DNA of 37,836 nt from Accumulibacter sp. (GTDB taxonomy: Bacteria > Pseudomonadota > Gammaproteobacteria > Burkholderiales > Rhodocyclaceae): assembly GCA_031266435.1 (NCBI GenBank), contig JAISAZ010000096.1, positions 1 to 37,836 of the forward strand. The letters are read 5' to 3'. Positions 17,485 through 26,300 of the stretch are shown piece by piece. Within the stretch, counting starts at the first letter, position 1, and each line of letters begins with the position of its first letter. Position numbers and translations under genes: made by a program. A model generated the notes under the pieces. It saw only the letters and a list, made by a program, of their open reading frames with translations, ran no database searches and had not been told where the DNA came from.

Positions 17485-17710
17485 GGGGGAGTTTGATTCC
17501 TTTTCCAGATCATCCCTGCCTTTGTCGACTTCGCCTTGCGGCACGTAGGCACCGTGAAGCGGCTCGGCATCAGAGCAGGAACGATTTGGAAAAGGAATGG
17601 CAGGATGTGGCGATCAGGTTTCGTTGGGCCTGGCTCAGCCCAAACCATGCGGACTTGCTGCGCGCGGCGCGCCGAATCGCGGCAATCGCGGATTTCCGGC
17701 TGATTGTTTT
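17485..17710. other. Gene-free spacer with a strong inverted repeat before ahpC
   Basis: No gene was recognised. An inverted repeat of 24 bp per arm lies at 17496-17519 (ATTCCTTTTCCAGATCATCC start) and 17575-17598 (ending TTGGAAAAGGAAT), 21 of 24 positions pairing by hand, enclosing 55 bp. A second hairpin (GTTGGGC, loop, GCCCAAAC) lies at about 17619-17645. The first could be a terminator-like or MITE-like relic downstream of the coiled-coil gene. Confidence 0.55.
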
Positions 17711-17731
17711 TTACGATTACGCTAATCGTAA
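17711..17731. promoter_or_regulatory. Perfect 21-bp palindrome upstream of ahpC (operator candidate)
   Basis: TTACGATTA, CGC and TAATCGTAA make a perfect 9-bp inverted repeat with a 3-base spacer. It lies just upstream of the candidate ahpC promoter, where an activator or repressor would bind. It does not match the OxyR consensus I know, so the regulator is unidentified. Confidence 0.55.
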
Positions 17732-17738
17732 TAATCCG

Positions 17739-17768
17739 TTGGCTTAATTTTCAGGGAGGGTTTAATAT
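17739..17768 (+). promoter_or_regulatory. Candidate sigma-70 promoter of ahpC
   Basis: TTGGCT (17739-17744) and TAATAT (17763-17768) are separated by 18 bp, immediately after the palindrome. The leader to the ATG would be about 115 nt and contains a GC-rich stretch (GGCGGCGGCGCGAGG). The call is based on hexamer similarity only. Confidence 0.45.
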
Positions 17769-17889
17769 TACCTCGTTTCTTCTTCCGCAGATGAATCGGC
17801 GGCGGCGCGAGGAAGACCCGCAAAGGGTCTCGCAGCGCGGCGGCGATTTTGAAACGGATCATTTGATTTCTTTGACAAGGAGCTGAACA

Positions 17890-18459
17890 ATGAATCAATC
17901 GCTGATCAATTCTTACCTTCTTCCCTTCAAGGCGACGGCGTACCACAAGAATATTTTCATCCCGATGACCGAAACGGACGTGCTGGGCAAGTGGGCCGTG
18001 TTTTTCTTCTACCCCGCCGACTTCACCTTCGTCTGCCCGACCGAACTCGGCGACCTGGCCGACAGCTACGACGAGTTCAAGAAACGCGATGTCGAAATCT
18101 ACAGTGTTTCGACCGACACGCATTTCACACACAAGGCGTGGCACGACAATTCCTCGACGATCCGCAAGATCAAATTCGTGATGGTCGGCGACCCGACGGG
18201 CGCGATCAGCCGGAATTTCGGCGTACTGAACGAGGAAACGGGTCTTGCCGAACGCGGGACTTTTGTCATTGATCCGGCCGGCAAGATTCAGATCATCGAA
18301 ACCAACGCCGGAAATATCGGACGCGACGCGTCTGAACTGCTTCGCAAGGTCAAGGCCGCGCAGTACGTCGCCTCGCACCCGACCGAAGTTTGTCCTGCCC
18401 GCTGGCAGGAAGGCGCGGCGACGCTTACCCCCTCGCTCGACCTCGTCGGAAAAATCTGA
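17890..18459 (+). CDS. ahpC: Alkyl hydroperoxide reductase subunit C (peroxiredoxin)
   Basis: AhpC reduces hydrogen peroxide and organic hydroperoxides and is recharged by AhpF, encoded next. The 189-residue protein is a 2-Cys Prx1-type peroxiredoxin. The peroxidatic cysteine is C49 in [12 protein letters not shown] and the resolving cysteine is C168 in [10 protein letters not shown]. The [10 protein letters not shown] segment and the C-terminal [15 protein letters not shown] are standard for bacterial AhpC. AAGGAG (17877-17882) lies seven bases before the ATG. A strong terminator follows at 18466-18494, so ahpC can be made in excess of ahpF, with readthrough or a second promoter serving ahpF. 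The upstream palindrome and promoter suggest redox-responsive control, which is inference. Confidence 0.97.
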   Translation: MNQSLINSYLLPFKATAYHKNIFIPMTETDVLGKWAVFFFYPADFTFVCPTELGDLADSYDEFKKRDVEIYSVSTDTHFTHKAWHDNSSTIRKIKFVMVGDPTGAISRNFGVLNEETGLAERGTFVIDPAGKIQIIETNAGNIGRDASELLRKVKAAQYVASHPTEVCPARWQEGAATLTPSLDLVGKI

Positions 18460-18465
18460 AAACGC

Positions 18466-18494
18466 GCCGGACGCGTTTTCGCGTCCGGCTTTTT
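18466..18494 (+). terminator. Intrinsic terminator between ahpC and ahpF
   Basis: GCCGGACGCG and CGCGTCCGGC form a perfect 10-bp stem with a TTTT loop, followed at once by TTTTT. It starts 6 bp after the ahpC stop. It would attenuate ahpF relative to ahpC. Confidence 0.9.
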
Positions 18495-18556
18495 CTCGTT
18501 CCGGCGTTTTTCCCTCCAACGCTTGAGGGCCCAAAAGGCGCTCAGAAGGGAGTTTT

Positions 18557-20101
18557 ATGCTCGATGATGTCATAAAAGCACAATTCAAGGAAGTCCTGCA
18601 AAAACTGCGGCAACCGATCGAATTGGTCGCTTCGCCCGGGGAAGACTCGGGCAAAATGCTTGAAATGCTGTCTGAAATCGTTTCGCTTTCGGACAAGATA
18701 TCGCTTCGGCTCGACGGCGACGCTCCGCGGCGTCCTTCTTTTTCCGTCGGCCTTCCGGGCGAGAAAGCCAGGATCCATTTCGCGGGGATTCCCCTGGGAC
18801 ACGAATTCACTTCGCTCGTTCTTGCCCTGCTGCAAACGAGCGGGCATCCGCCCAAGATAGAAGACGATCTGATCGAACAGATTCGCGCGATTCCCGGCCC
18901 CCTGAATTTTGAAACCTTCATTTCGCTTTCGTGCCACAACTGCCCGGACGTCGTCCAGGCGTTGAACCTGATGGCCGTGATCAACCCTGAAATCACGCAT
19001 ACGATGGTCGACGGCGCGCTCTTCCGCGACGAGGTCGAAAGTCTCGAAATCATGGCCGTTCCGACGATCACTCTGAACGGCAAGGAATTCGGCCAGGGAC
19101 GGATGGAACTCGCGCAGATCGTCGCAAAGATGGACGGTAGCGCGCTCGTGCGCGAGGCTACGAAAATCTCGGCCAAGGCGCCTTTCGACATCCTGATCGC
19201 GGGCGGCGGTCCGGCCGGGGCGTCGGCGGCGGTCTATGCGGCGCGCAAGGGTTTTCGCGTCGGCGTCATCGCCGAGCGTTTCGGCGGTCAGGCGCTCGAT
19301 ACGAACGCGATCGAAAACCTCGTTTCGATCAAGTCGATCGACGGCCCGCACTTCGTCGCGGAACTCGAGCAGCACGTGCGCGAGTACGGCGTCGACCTCA
19401 TGAACAACCAGCGCATCGTGAAGCTCGAAACCGGCGCCGACGGTCTCTACGAAGTCCAGCTCGAAAGCGGCGCGATCCTGCACGGCAAGACGGTCATTCT
19501 GGCGCTCGGCGCGCACTGGCGCGAATTGGGCGTTCCCGGAGAGAAAAAGTATCGGGCGCGCGGCGTCGCGTATTGCCCGCATTGCGACGGCCCGCTTTTC
19601 AGGGGCAAGAGAGTCGCCGTCGTCGGCGGCGGCAATTCGGGCGTCGAAGCCGCGATCGACCTGGCGGCGGTCGTCGGACACGTTACCCTGTTCGTGCGGA
19701 GCAGCTTGCGCGCGGACGCCGTCCTGCAGAAAAAACTCCTCGAACTTTCGAACGTCACGGTCGTAACGGGCGCCGCTCCGGTCGAGATCACCGGGAACGG
19801 CGACAAGGTCCACGGGCTGGTCTATACGGATATTTCGAGCGGCGAGACGCGGAAAATCGACATCGAGGGCGTTTTCGTCCAGGTCGGGCTCGTCCCCAAT
19901 ACGGCTTGCGTCAAAGGCGTTCTCGATCTTTCGCCGGCCGGTGAAATCGAAGTCGACGACCGTGGCCGGACCTCGCTGCCCGGCGTTTTTGCCGCGGGAG
20001 ACTGCACGACGGCGCCGTACAAGCAGATCGTCATCGCGATCGGCGACGGCGCAAAAGCGGCGCTCGGCGCTTTTGAATACTTGATGAAGAAACCCGGCTG
20101 A
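18557..20101 (+). CDS. ahpF: Alkyl hydroperoxide reductase subunit F (NADH-dependent)
   Basis: AhpF passes electrons from NADH through FAD and two disulfide centres to AhpC. The 514-residue protein has the complete layout: an N-terminal double-thioredoxin-like domain with SCHNC at 125-129, an FAD domain ([20 protein letters not shown] at about 212-231), the redox pair in AYCPHCDGP (C340, C343) and the NADH-binding [14 protein letters not shown]. The C-terminal [20 protein letters not shown] is the FAD-contact motif of the thioredoxin reductase family. GAAGGGAG precedes the ATG at 18557. Positions agree closely with E. coli AhpF. It is convergent with glnE, with a terminator overlapping its stop codon. 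Confidence 0.97.
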   Translation: MLDDVIKAQFKEVLQKLRQPIELVASPGEDSGKMLEMLSEIVSLSDKISLRLDGDAPRRPSFSVGLPGEKARIHFAGIPLGHEFTSLVLALLQTSGHPPKIEDDLIEQIRAIPGPLNFETFISLSCHNCPDVVQALNLMAVINPEITHTMVDGALFRDEVESLEIMAVPTITLNGKEFGQGRMELAQIVAKMDGSALVREATKISAKAPFDILIAGGGPAGASAAVYAARKGFRVGVIAERFGGQALDTNAIENLVSIKSIDGPHFVAELEQHVREYGVDLMNNQRIVKLETGADGLYEVQLESGAILHGKTVILALGAHWRELGVPGEKKYRARGVAYCPHCDGPLFRGKRVAVVGGGNSGVEAAIDLAAVVGHVTLFVRSSLRADAVLQKKLLELSNVTVVTGAAPVEITGNGDKVHGLVYTDISSGETRKIDIEGVFVQVGLVPNTACVKGVLDLSPAGEIEVDDRGRTSLPGVFAAGDCTTAPYKQIVIAIGDGAKAALGAFEYLMKKPG

Positions 20102-20117
20102 GTTTCAGTCGGGTTTT
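20091..20117 (+). terminator. Terminator overlapping the ahpF stop codon
   Basis: AACCCGGCTGA and TCAGTCGGGTT pair over 11 positions (one G-T) around a GTT loop, followed by TTTT overlapping the stem end. The TGA of ahpF is part of the left arm. Confidence 0.65.
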
Positions 20118-20127
20118 CCTCTGACGC

Positions 20128-20158
20128 ATAGCTTGGGGTGAGCGAAGCGAACCCCAGC
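20128..20158. repeat. Dispersed hairpin repeat (GGTTGGG...CCCAAC family)
   Basis: TTGGGGTGAGCGAAGCGAAC followed by CCCAGC aligns with the arms at 23018-23093 with about six changes in 31 positions, keeping the stem pairing (GGGGT with ACCCC, compensatory to GGGCT with AGCCC). This compensation suggests the fold matters. An ATCGGTTTTCATCC element follows at 20169. Confidence 0.65.
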
Positions 20159-20176
20159 ATTCAGCACAATCGGTTT

Positions 20177-22909
20177 TCATCCGGAGAAAACGAGATCCCA
20201 GAGCGCCCGGACGGCTTGGATCGACGCTTGGTGCGCCTTGCGGTCGACGCGCTTGGCGTGGCCGTCGAGCCGGAATTCGTGTTGTATCCGGCGGTATTCG
20301 CGGTAGGCTTTCCGCGCCGCTTCGGCGAGGTCCGCCGGGATGAGGTCCAGTCCGGCAGCGACGCCGAGCAGCGCGAGATTGCCGAGATTGCCGCAAAGCT
20401 CCGGGTGCGCGTGCGCGTATCCGAGAACGAGGTATTGGACGATGAATTCGACGTCGATCAGGCCGCCGGGGTCCTGTTTGACGTCGAAAGCGTCTTCGCT
20501 CGCCGACGCGTGCGCGTCGAGCATGCGTTGCCGCATGTCGAGGATGTCCTGCCGTAGCTCGCTGAGTTCGCGCTGTTCGCACAGGATTTCGACGCGGATC
20601 GCTTCGAATCGCGCGCCGACTTCCGGGTCGCCCGCGCAAAAACGCGCGCGCGTCAGCGCCTGATGTTCCCAAGTCCAGGCGGAGTTCGTCTGGTAATCGT
20701 GGAAAGCGTCGACCGTCGAGACGAGCGTACCGGCGTCGCCGTTGGGGCGCAGACGGTTGTCGGTCTCGAAAAGGATTCCGGCGGGGGTCTGGCTCGATAA
20801 CCACGTATTCATCCGCTGGCAGAGACGGGCGTAGAGTTCGCCGATTCCCGGCTCAGGGTCGTCGTGCAGAAAAACGAGGTCGAGGTCGGACCCGTAGCCG
20901 AGTTCCTTGCCGCCGAGTTTCCCGTAGGCGATGACGGCAAAGCGCGGCAGACGTTCCGGGTGCGGGTGGCGGCTTTCAAGCCTCGCCCAACAGAGTTCGA
21001 GCGTCTTTTCCACCATGAGGTCGGCGAGCGCGGTCAGGTGGTCCGAGAGGCGTTCGAGCGTTTGCAGGCCGGCGATGTCCTGGACGAGCAGGCGGAAAAC
21101 CTGCACGTGGTGGGCTTCGCGCAGGATATCCATTTCGCGCTCGGTGTCGCCCGCCACGTCTTCGAGGCGCCGGTCGAGTTCGGCACGGAATCGAGCGAGG
21201 TCGGTTGCGACTTCGTAAAGCCTCGGATCGAGGATTTCGTCGAGCAAAATCGGATGCTGCGTCAGGTAAGCCGCCGCCCACGACGAACTCCCCATGATTT
21301 TCGCGATCGCGCCGAGAATCTGCGGGTATTGCTGGAGCAAAGCGAGGTAGGCGCCGCGCCGCGCGATCGTCTCGAGAAAATCGATGCCGCGCAGAAACGC
21401 CGCGTCGGGTACGCGCGTCGCCGCGCACGCTTCGATCAGGCGCGGTCCGAGCGCGTCGAGGCGCTCCCGGTTCGACGTGGGCATCGACTGGTATTTCCCG
21501 CTTCGCCTGAAGGCGGAAAGCCGCTCGAGGATCGTCCGGGGATAGCCAAAACCGAGTTTGGCAAGCGCGTCGAGCGCTTCTTCCTCCGGGTTTTGCTCGA
21601 ACCAGAGGCCGTCGAGCGCGTGTCCGCCTTCTTCCGAATTCGAGAAAATCGGCTCGAAAGCTTGCGAGACCATCCGGCGATGCTCGTCGAGCACCGCGAT
21701 CAGCGTGGGCCAGTCGTCGCAATCCATCGAGACGGCGACATTGCGTCGCTCGTCCGCGTCGTTCGGCAGACGGTGCGTCTGCGCGTCGTTGACGTATTGC
21801 AGACGGTGTTCGAGCTTCCGAAGAAAAATATACGCCTCGCTCAGCGCGTCTTTGCTCTCGACCGTCAGAAGACGCCGTTCGGCGAGCAGCGGCAGTACGC
21901 CGAGCGTCGGGCGAATCTGGAGCGCCGGGTCGCGTCCGCCGCGAATCAACTGGAATACCTGCGCGATGAATTCGATTTCGCGGATTCCGCCGGGGCCGAG
22001 TTTGATGTGGTCGGCCATGTCCTTTCGGATGACTTCGCGGCGAATCTGCGCGTGCAGACTGCGCATCGCGTTCACCGCGCCGAAGTCGAGGTATTTTCGG
22101 AAGACGAAGGGTCGCGCGACGTTTTCAAGCGAGCGCACCCACTCGTCCTGCCGGTTGTCGCCCTCATTCATGACCCGCGCCTTGATCCACGCGTAACGCT
22201 CCCACTCGCGCCCCTGCGTGATGAAGTAGTTTTCGAGCGAGTTCAGGGAGCAGACGAGCGGCCCCGAATCGCCGTTGGGGCGCAGGCGCATATCGACGCG
22301 GAAGACGCGGCCATCGCCGGTATCCTCGTCGAGCGCGGCGATCAGGCGCTTGCCGAGCCGCATGAAAAAGTCGGAGTTTTCGATCGACCGGCCGGACCCC
22401 GGCGCGCCGGCGGTTTCGCCTTCTTCCGGGTAGATGAAGATGTAATCGACGTCGGAAGAAACGTTGAGTTCGCGCCCGCCGAGTTTGCCCATGCCGACGA
22501 TCATCAATCGCTGCGGCCTGCCGTTCTTGTCGAGCGGTTCGCCGTACTGCTCGGCGAGCGCGCGGTGGAGGAAGTCCAGCGCGAAATTGGTCGTCAGGTC
22601 GGCAAAGCACGTCATCGTCTCGACGACCTCGGAAAGCGGCGCCGCGAGTCCCAAGTCGCGGACGATGAGCGTGGACATGATGCGCTGGCGGAGCCGGCGA
22701 AGGACGCGCTTCAAACCGTCCTCGTCGTCGAGACGCGCATCCGCCAGAAATGCGCGCATGAGTTCGGAGTCTATCGGATGGCGCGCGTGCGCCCTGGCCC
22801 ATCCGAGGACTTCGGGGCGCGCCTCGACGAGGAGGCGCAGAAAATTGCTGTAGGTAAGCGCCTTTTCCCATTCGGGCGGAAGAGAAGCGGTAGCATCGGT
22901 TGCTGTCAT
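20177..22909 (-). CDS. glnE: Glutamine synthetase adenylyltransferase/deadenylase
   Basis: GlnE adds AMP to, and removes it from, glutamine synthetase in response to PII proteins, tuning ammonia assimilation. The 910-residue protein has the two expected nucleotidyltransferase domains. The N-terminal adenylyl-removing domain has GKLGGREL at 141-148 and SDVD at 152-155. The C-terminal adenylylating domain has YGKLGGKELGYGSDLDLVF starting at 662. GPGGIREIEFIAQVFQLIRG and DPGGLIDVEFIVQYLVLGYA are the conserved helices after each catalytic centre. Length is normal for betaproteobacteria. The ATG at 22909 lacks a strong ribosome site, and heptad repeats begin within ten bases upstream of it, so its leader or promoter is largely made of repeats. 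It is divergent from yhdP. Confidence 0.96.
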   Translation of the reverse strand: MTATDATASLPPEWEKALTYSNFLRLLVEARPEVLGWARAHARHPIDSELMRAFLADARLDDEDGLKRVLRRLRQRIMSTLIVRDLGLAAPLSEVVETMTCFADLTTNFALDFLHRALAEQYGEPLDKNGRPQRLMIVGMGKLGGRELNVSSDVDYIFIYPEEGETAGAPGSGRSIENSDFFMRLGKRLIAALDEDTGDGRVFRVDMRLRPNGDSGPLVCSLNSLENYFITQGREWERYAWIKARVMNEGDNRQDEWVRSLENVARPFVFRKYLDFGAVNAMRSLHAQIRREVIRKDMADHIKLGPGGIREIEFIAQVFQLIRGGRDPALQIRPTLGVLPLLAERRLLTVESKDALSEAYIFLRKLEHRLQYVNDAQTHRLPNDADERRNVAVSMDCDDWPTLIAVLDEHRRMVSQAFEPIFSNSEEGGHALDGLWFEQNPEEEALDALAKLGFGYPRTILERLSAFRRSGKYQSMPTSNRERLDALGPRLIEACAATRVPDAAFLRGIDFLETIARRGAYLALLQQYPQILGAIAKIMGSSSWAAAYLTQHPILLDEILDPRLYEVATDLARFRAELDRRLEDVAGDTEREMDILREAHHVQVFRLLVQDIAGLQTLERLSDHLTALADLMVEKTLELCWARLESRHPHPERLPRFAVIAYGKLGGKELGYGSDLDLVFLHDDPEPGIGELYARLCQRMNTWLSSQTPAGILFETDNRLRPNGDAGTLVSTVDAFHDYQTNSAWTWEHQALTRARFCAGDPEVGARFEAIRVEILCEQRELSELRQDILDMRQRMLDAHASASEDAFDVKQDPGGLIDVEFIVQYLVLGYAHAHPELCGNLGNLALLGVAAGLDLIPADLAEAARKAYREYRRIQHEFRLDGHAKRVDRKAHQASIQAVRALWDLVFSG

Positions 22910-23390
22910 GTTGTTTTCAGAGATCAGAGATCAGGGGACAGAGGACAGAAGACAGGACGCTCACTGCGCTCGCTTTGTGATCTGTGTTCAGTATTCAGTT
23001 GTCGCATGGCTTGCTCCTATAGGTTGGGCTGAGCAAAGCGAAGCCCAACGCAATGGCTGATGTTGGGCTTCGCTTTGCTCAGCCCAATCTATAGCTCAGA
23101 GGACAAATGTCAGACATCAGGATCAGATGAAAACCGATCGGGTTTTTGTTGATTCTCTCCGGTGGCGAAGCCGCCGGTTACTGATCTGATCCCTGACTTC
23201 TGTCTCCTGATACCTGAGGCCGAAGGCCGTTCTGTCCTCTGTCTTCAGTCTTCTGTCTTCAGTCCTCAGTTACAATAGGCATTTTCCCACGTTTCTCCCG
23301 TTGTTTGACTCTCTGTGACACTTTGTGACTTCCAAGGAAAAATTTCTCTCAGGTTTCCGGTGGCCGTCGGTGGCGATTTCGAGCGCGAGG
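22910..23390. repeat. Repeat-packed divergent spacer between glnE and yhdP
   Basis: In order: heptads AGAGATC, AGGGGAC, AGAGGAC, AGAAGAC (22919-22953); a 32-bp-arm inverted repeat (23018-23093, listed separately); the inverted 14-mer GATGAAAACCGATC (23126-23139); a hairpin CCGGTGGC-GAA-GCCGCCGG (23159-23177); GGCC-GAA-GGCC (23218-23228); and TCTGTCC/TCAGTCT heptads (23231-23272). TACAAT at about 23271-23276 may be the yhdP -10 box. All module types of the dispersed family occur here together. Confidence 0.75.
23018..23093. repeat. Near-perfect inverted repeat, 32-bp arms, nested hairpins
   Basis: Left arm 23018-23049 (starts TATAGGTTGGGCTGAGC) and right arm 23062-23093 (ends GCTCAGCCCAATCTATA) differ at one position. 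The spacer is 12 bp. Each arm can also fold alone (GTTGGGCT with AGCCCAAC), so the region can switch between one long cruciform and two small hairpins. Related single copies occur at 20128-20158 and, in part, at 3364-3378. Confidence 0.85.
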
Positions 23391-26300
23391 ATGCGAAAAA
23401 TCCTGCGCGGCGTATCCCTTGCCCTCGTGCTACTCTATTTTGCCTTCATCACGGCGGTCTTGGCGCTTCGATACGTCGTCACGCCGAATGTCGGGGCCTT
23501 CCGTAGCGATATCGAGCGTCTGCTCGGCGAAGCTCTGAAGCGCGAGGTCGCGGTCGGGCAAATCCGCGCGCGCTGGACCGGTTTCGCTCCGGGGCTGATT
23601 CTGGAAAACGTCCGCGTCCTCGACGCGGAAAAAAAGTCCGCGCTGACGCTCTCTTACATCGAGGCGCGCGTTTCGTGGTGGTCGATCCCCACGACCCGGC
23701 TGAAGCTGAGCTTGCTCGATATCGGCGGCGCGCGCCTGCACATGGGGCGCGACGCGCAGGGGCGGTTTTTTGTCGCGGGGATCCCCGTCGACGCCGAAAA
23801 TTCGGGAGGCGGTTTTTCGGACTGGCTTTTCAGGCAAGGTCGCATCCGCTTTCACGGCGCGACGCTGCTTTGGGACGACGCGACGCGTCGCGCGCCGACG
23901 CTGGAACTCAAAGACTTCAATGTCGAACTCGACAACAGCGGGATACGCCACCGTTTCGGCTTGACGGCGCGCCCTCCGGAAACGCTGGCCTCCCGGCTCG
24001 ACGTGCGCGGCGAATTCGACGGGAAGGACTGGAACGCCCCGACGGGTCGCGTCTATGTCGACCTCGACCACGCGAATCTGGAGGCTCTGCGTCCGTGGGC
24101 CGAATTTCCGGTCGAACTTCCGCGTGGGCGCGGCGCGGCGCGCGTCTGGGCCGGAATCTCCGAAGGCCGCCTGCAAGCGCTGACGGTCGACGCGGCGCTC
24201 ATTGACACGAGCGTGCGCCTTGGAAAAGGCTTGCCGATGCTCGAGCTCTCGCGGCTCTCCGGGCGGATTCGCCTTCGCCGTCCCGCGTCGGGTTTCGTCT
24301 TCGACGCGGTGGGCGTCGAACTCACGACGCGCCCGGAAAAACCGAACAAGGCGTTGAAGATCGATCCGCAGGATTTTCACGTCGAATGGAAACCGGGGGA
24401 AAACGAGAAAGTCGGGAGCGGTCGCGTCACCGCCGAGCGGGTCGACCTCGGCGTTCTCGCGGCCTTGTCCGAATACATTCCTCTCGACGAGGCTTTGCGG
24501 CGACGTTTGCGGGGCGAGGCGCCGCAAGGGATTCTCAGCGACGTGAAAGCGCGTTGGGACGACGGCGCGCGCGCTTCGTATTCCCTGAAAATGGCGTTCG
24601 ACGGGCTTGGGAAAAAAGCGGCGGACGGTCTTCCGGGTTTTTCCGGCGTATCGGGCACGCTCGACGCGAACGAAGACGGCGGGACGGCGAGGCTTCGTTC
24701 AAAAGGCGCTGTGCTCGAATTGCGCAAGGTGTTTCCAGACGCTGCGATCGCGTTCGACGCGCTCGACGCCGATCTGCGATGGAAAAAGAAGGGCGATCTT
24801 CTCGAAACCGAGCTTTTGCGCGCCGAATTTTCCAGTCCCGACGCGGCGGGCGAAGCACGCGGCGTCTACCGTTACTCGGGGAAAAATTCGGGTTCGATCG
24901 ACATGACGGCGACGCTCTCCCGCGCCGACGCGCGCGCCGTCTGGCGTTATATTCCCGCCGTCGTCAATGCCGACGCGCGTTACTGGCTACGCGATTCGCT
25001 GCTCGCGGGCGTTTCCGACGGAGCACGCTTGACGCTCAAGGGCAATCTCGACGACTTCCCCTTCCTGGATCCCCAAAAAGGCGTTTTTCTGGTGACGGTG
25101 AAAGCCAGGGACGTGACGGTCGATTACGGGAAGGACTGGCCGAAAATCACCGGGATTTTCGCCGACCTGCGTTTCGAGGGAAACGGCATGCTCATCGACG
25201 CGCAACGCGGGCGTATCCTCGGCGCGAAGCTCGAAAAAACGCGGGTCACGATTCCCGACTTCGACGCGCCCGTATCGACGCTGTACGTGAAGGGAGACGT
25301 TTCCGGGCCGACTTCGGAATTTCTCAAATTCGTCGAACAAAGTCCCGTCGCGCGCAAGATCGACCACTTTACCGAGGCGATGCGCGCGACCGGGAACGGG
25401 CGCCTGAACATCGACCTGTCGATTCCCTTGGACGAAAAGCAGCTCGACGATTCGAAGATCGCCGGAATCTATAGCTTCCAGAACAACGAAGTTTCCATCG
25501 ATCCGAGGTTTCCGCCGATAAAAAAGGCCAAGGGCGCTCTGCGGTTTTCCGGGAACGACTTGCGCATCCCGGAAATTTCGGGCGTCCTCCTCGGCGGGCC
25601 GCTGAAAATCCAGGGCGGAAAGCAAGCGGACGGGCGCGTTCTCGTTTCGTTCAAAGGCAAGGTCGATACAGCGGGGATGCGCGCTGACTCGCCACGGATT
25701 TCGGAGTTTTTTTCGGGGTCGACCCCTTACGAGGGCGAGGTGCGCATCGACGGGAACGACGCCGAAGTGAGCGTCAAATCCTCGCTCGCAGGGCTCGCGT
25801 CGTCGCTTCCCGCGCCGTTTGCAAAGTCCGCGGAGCAGGAAATGCCTTTATTCTTCGAGAGGAAATTGCTCCCGCCCGACGGCGGAAAGAAGCGAAGCGC
25901 CGGCGGTGCACCGCCCGTCGCGCGCGACCAACTGCGCGCGACGCTGGGAGACGCCCTGAGTCTGCGAATACTCCGGCACGAACGCGGGAAGGTTTTCGTC
26001 CCCGACTCCGGCGCGCTCGCCGTCGGCTTGCCGCTTACCGAAGCGACCGACGCGCTGAACATTTCCTTCGCTCATCTCGACCTCGACGCGTGGCAGAGCG
26101 TTCTTGCGCCCTTCGTCTCAAGCGGCTCTTCCCCGTCGCACGCTTTCCCGGCGCGGCCGGTCGTCTTCCGAACGCCGAAGCTGACCTTCCTCGGCAAGGA
26201 TTATCAGGATGTGCGCGCGACGATTTCGAATTCGAAGGACGCATGGAGGGTCGCGCTCGATTCGGACGCGGCGAGCGGCGAACTCTTGTGGGAGTCTGGC

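Noticed and set aside
20864..23032. 722-codon open frame on the plus strand opposite glnE
   Set aside because: It is a shadow of GC-rich glnE codons. The minus strand has full GlnE motifs, while this frame shows no recognisable domain and runs into repeats.
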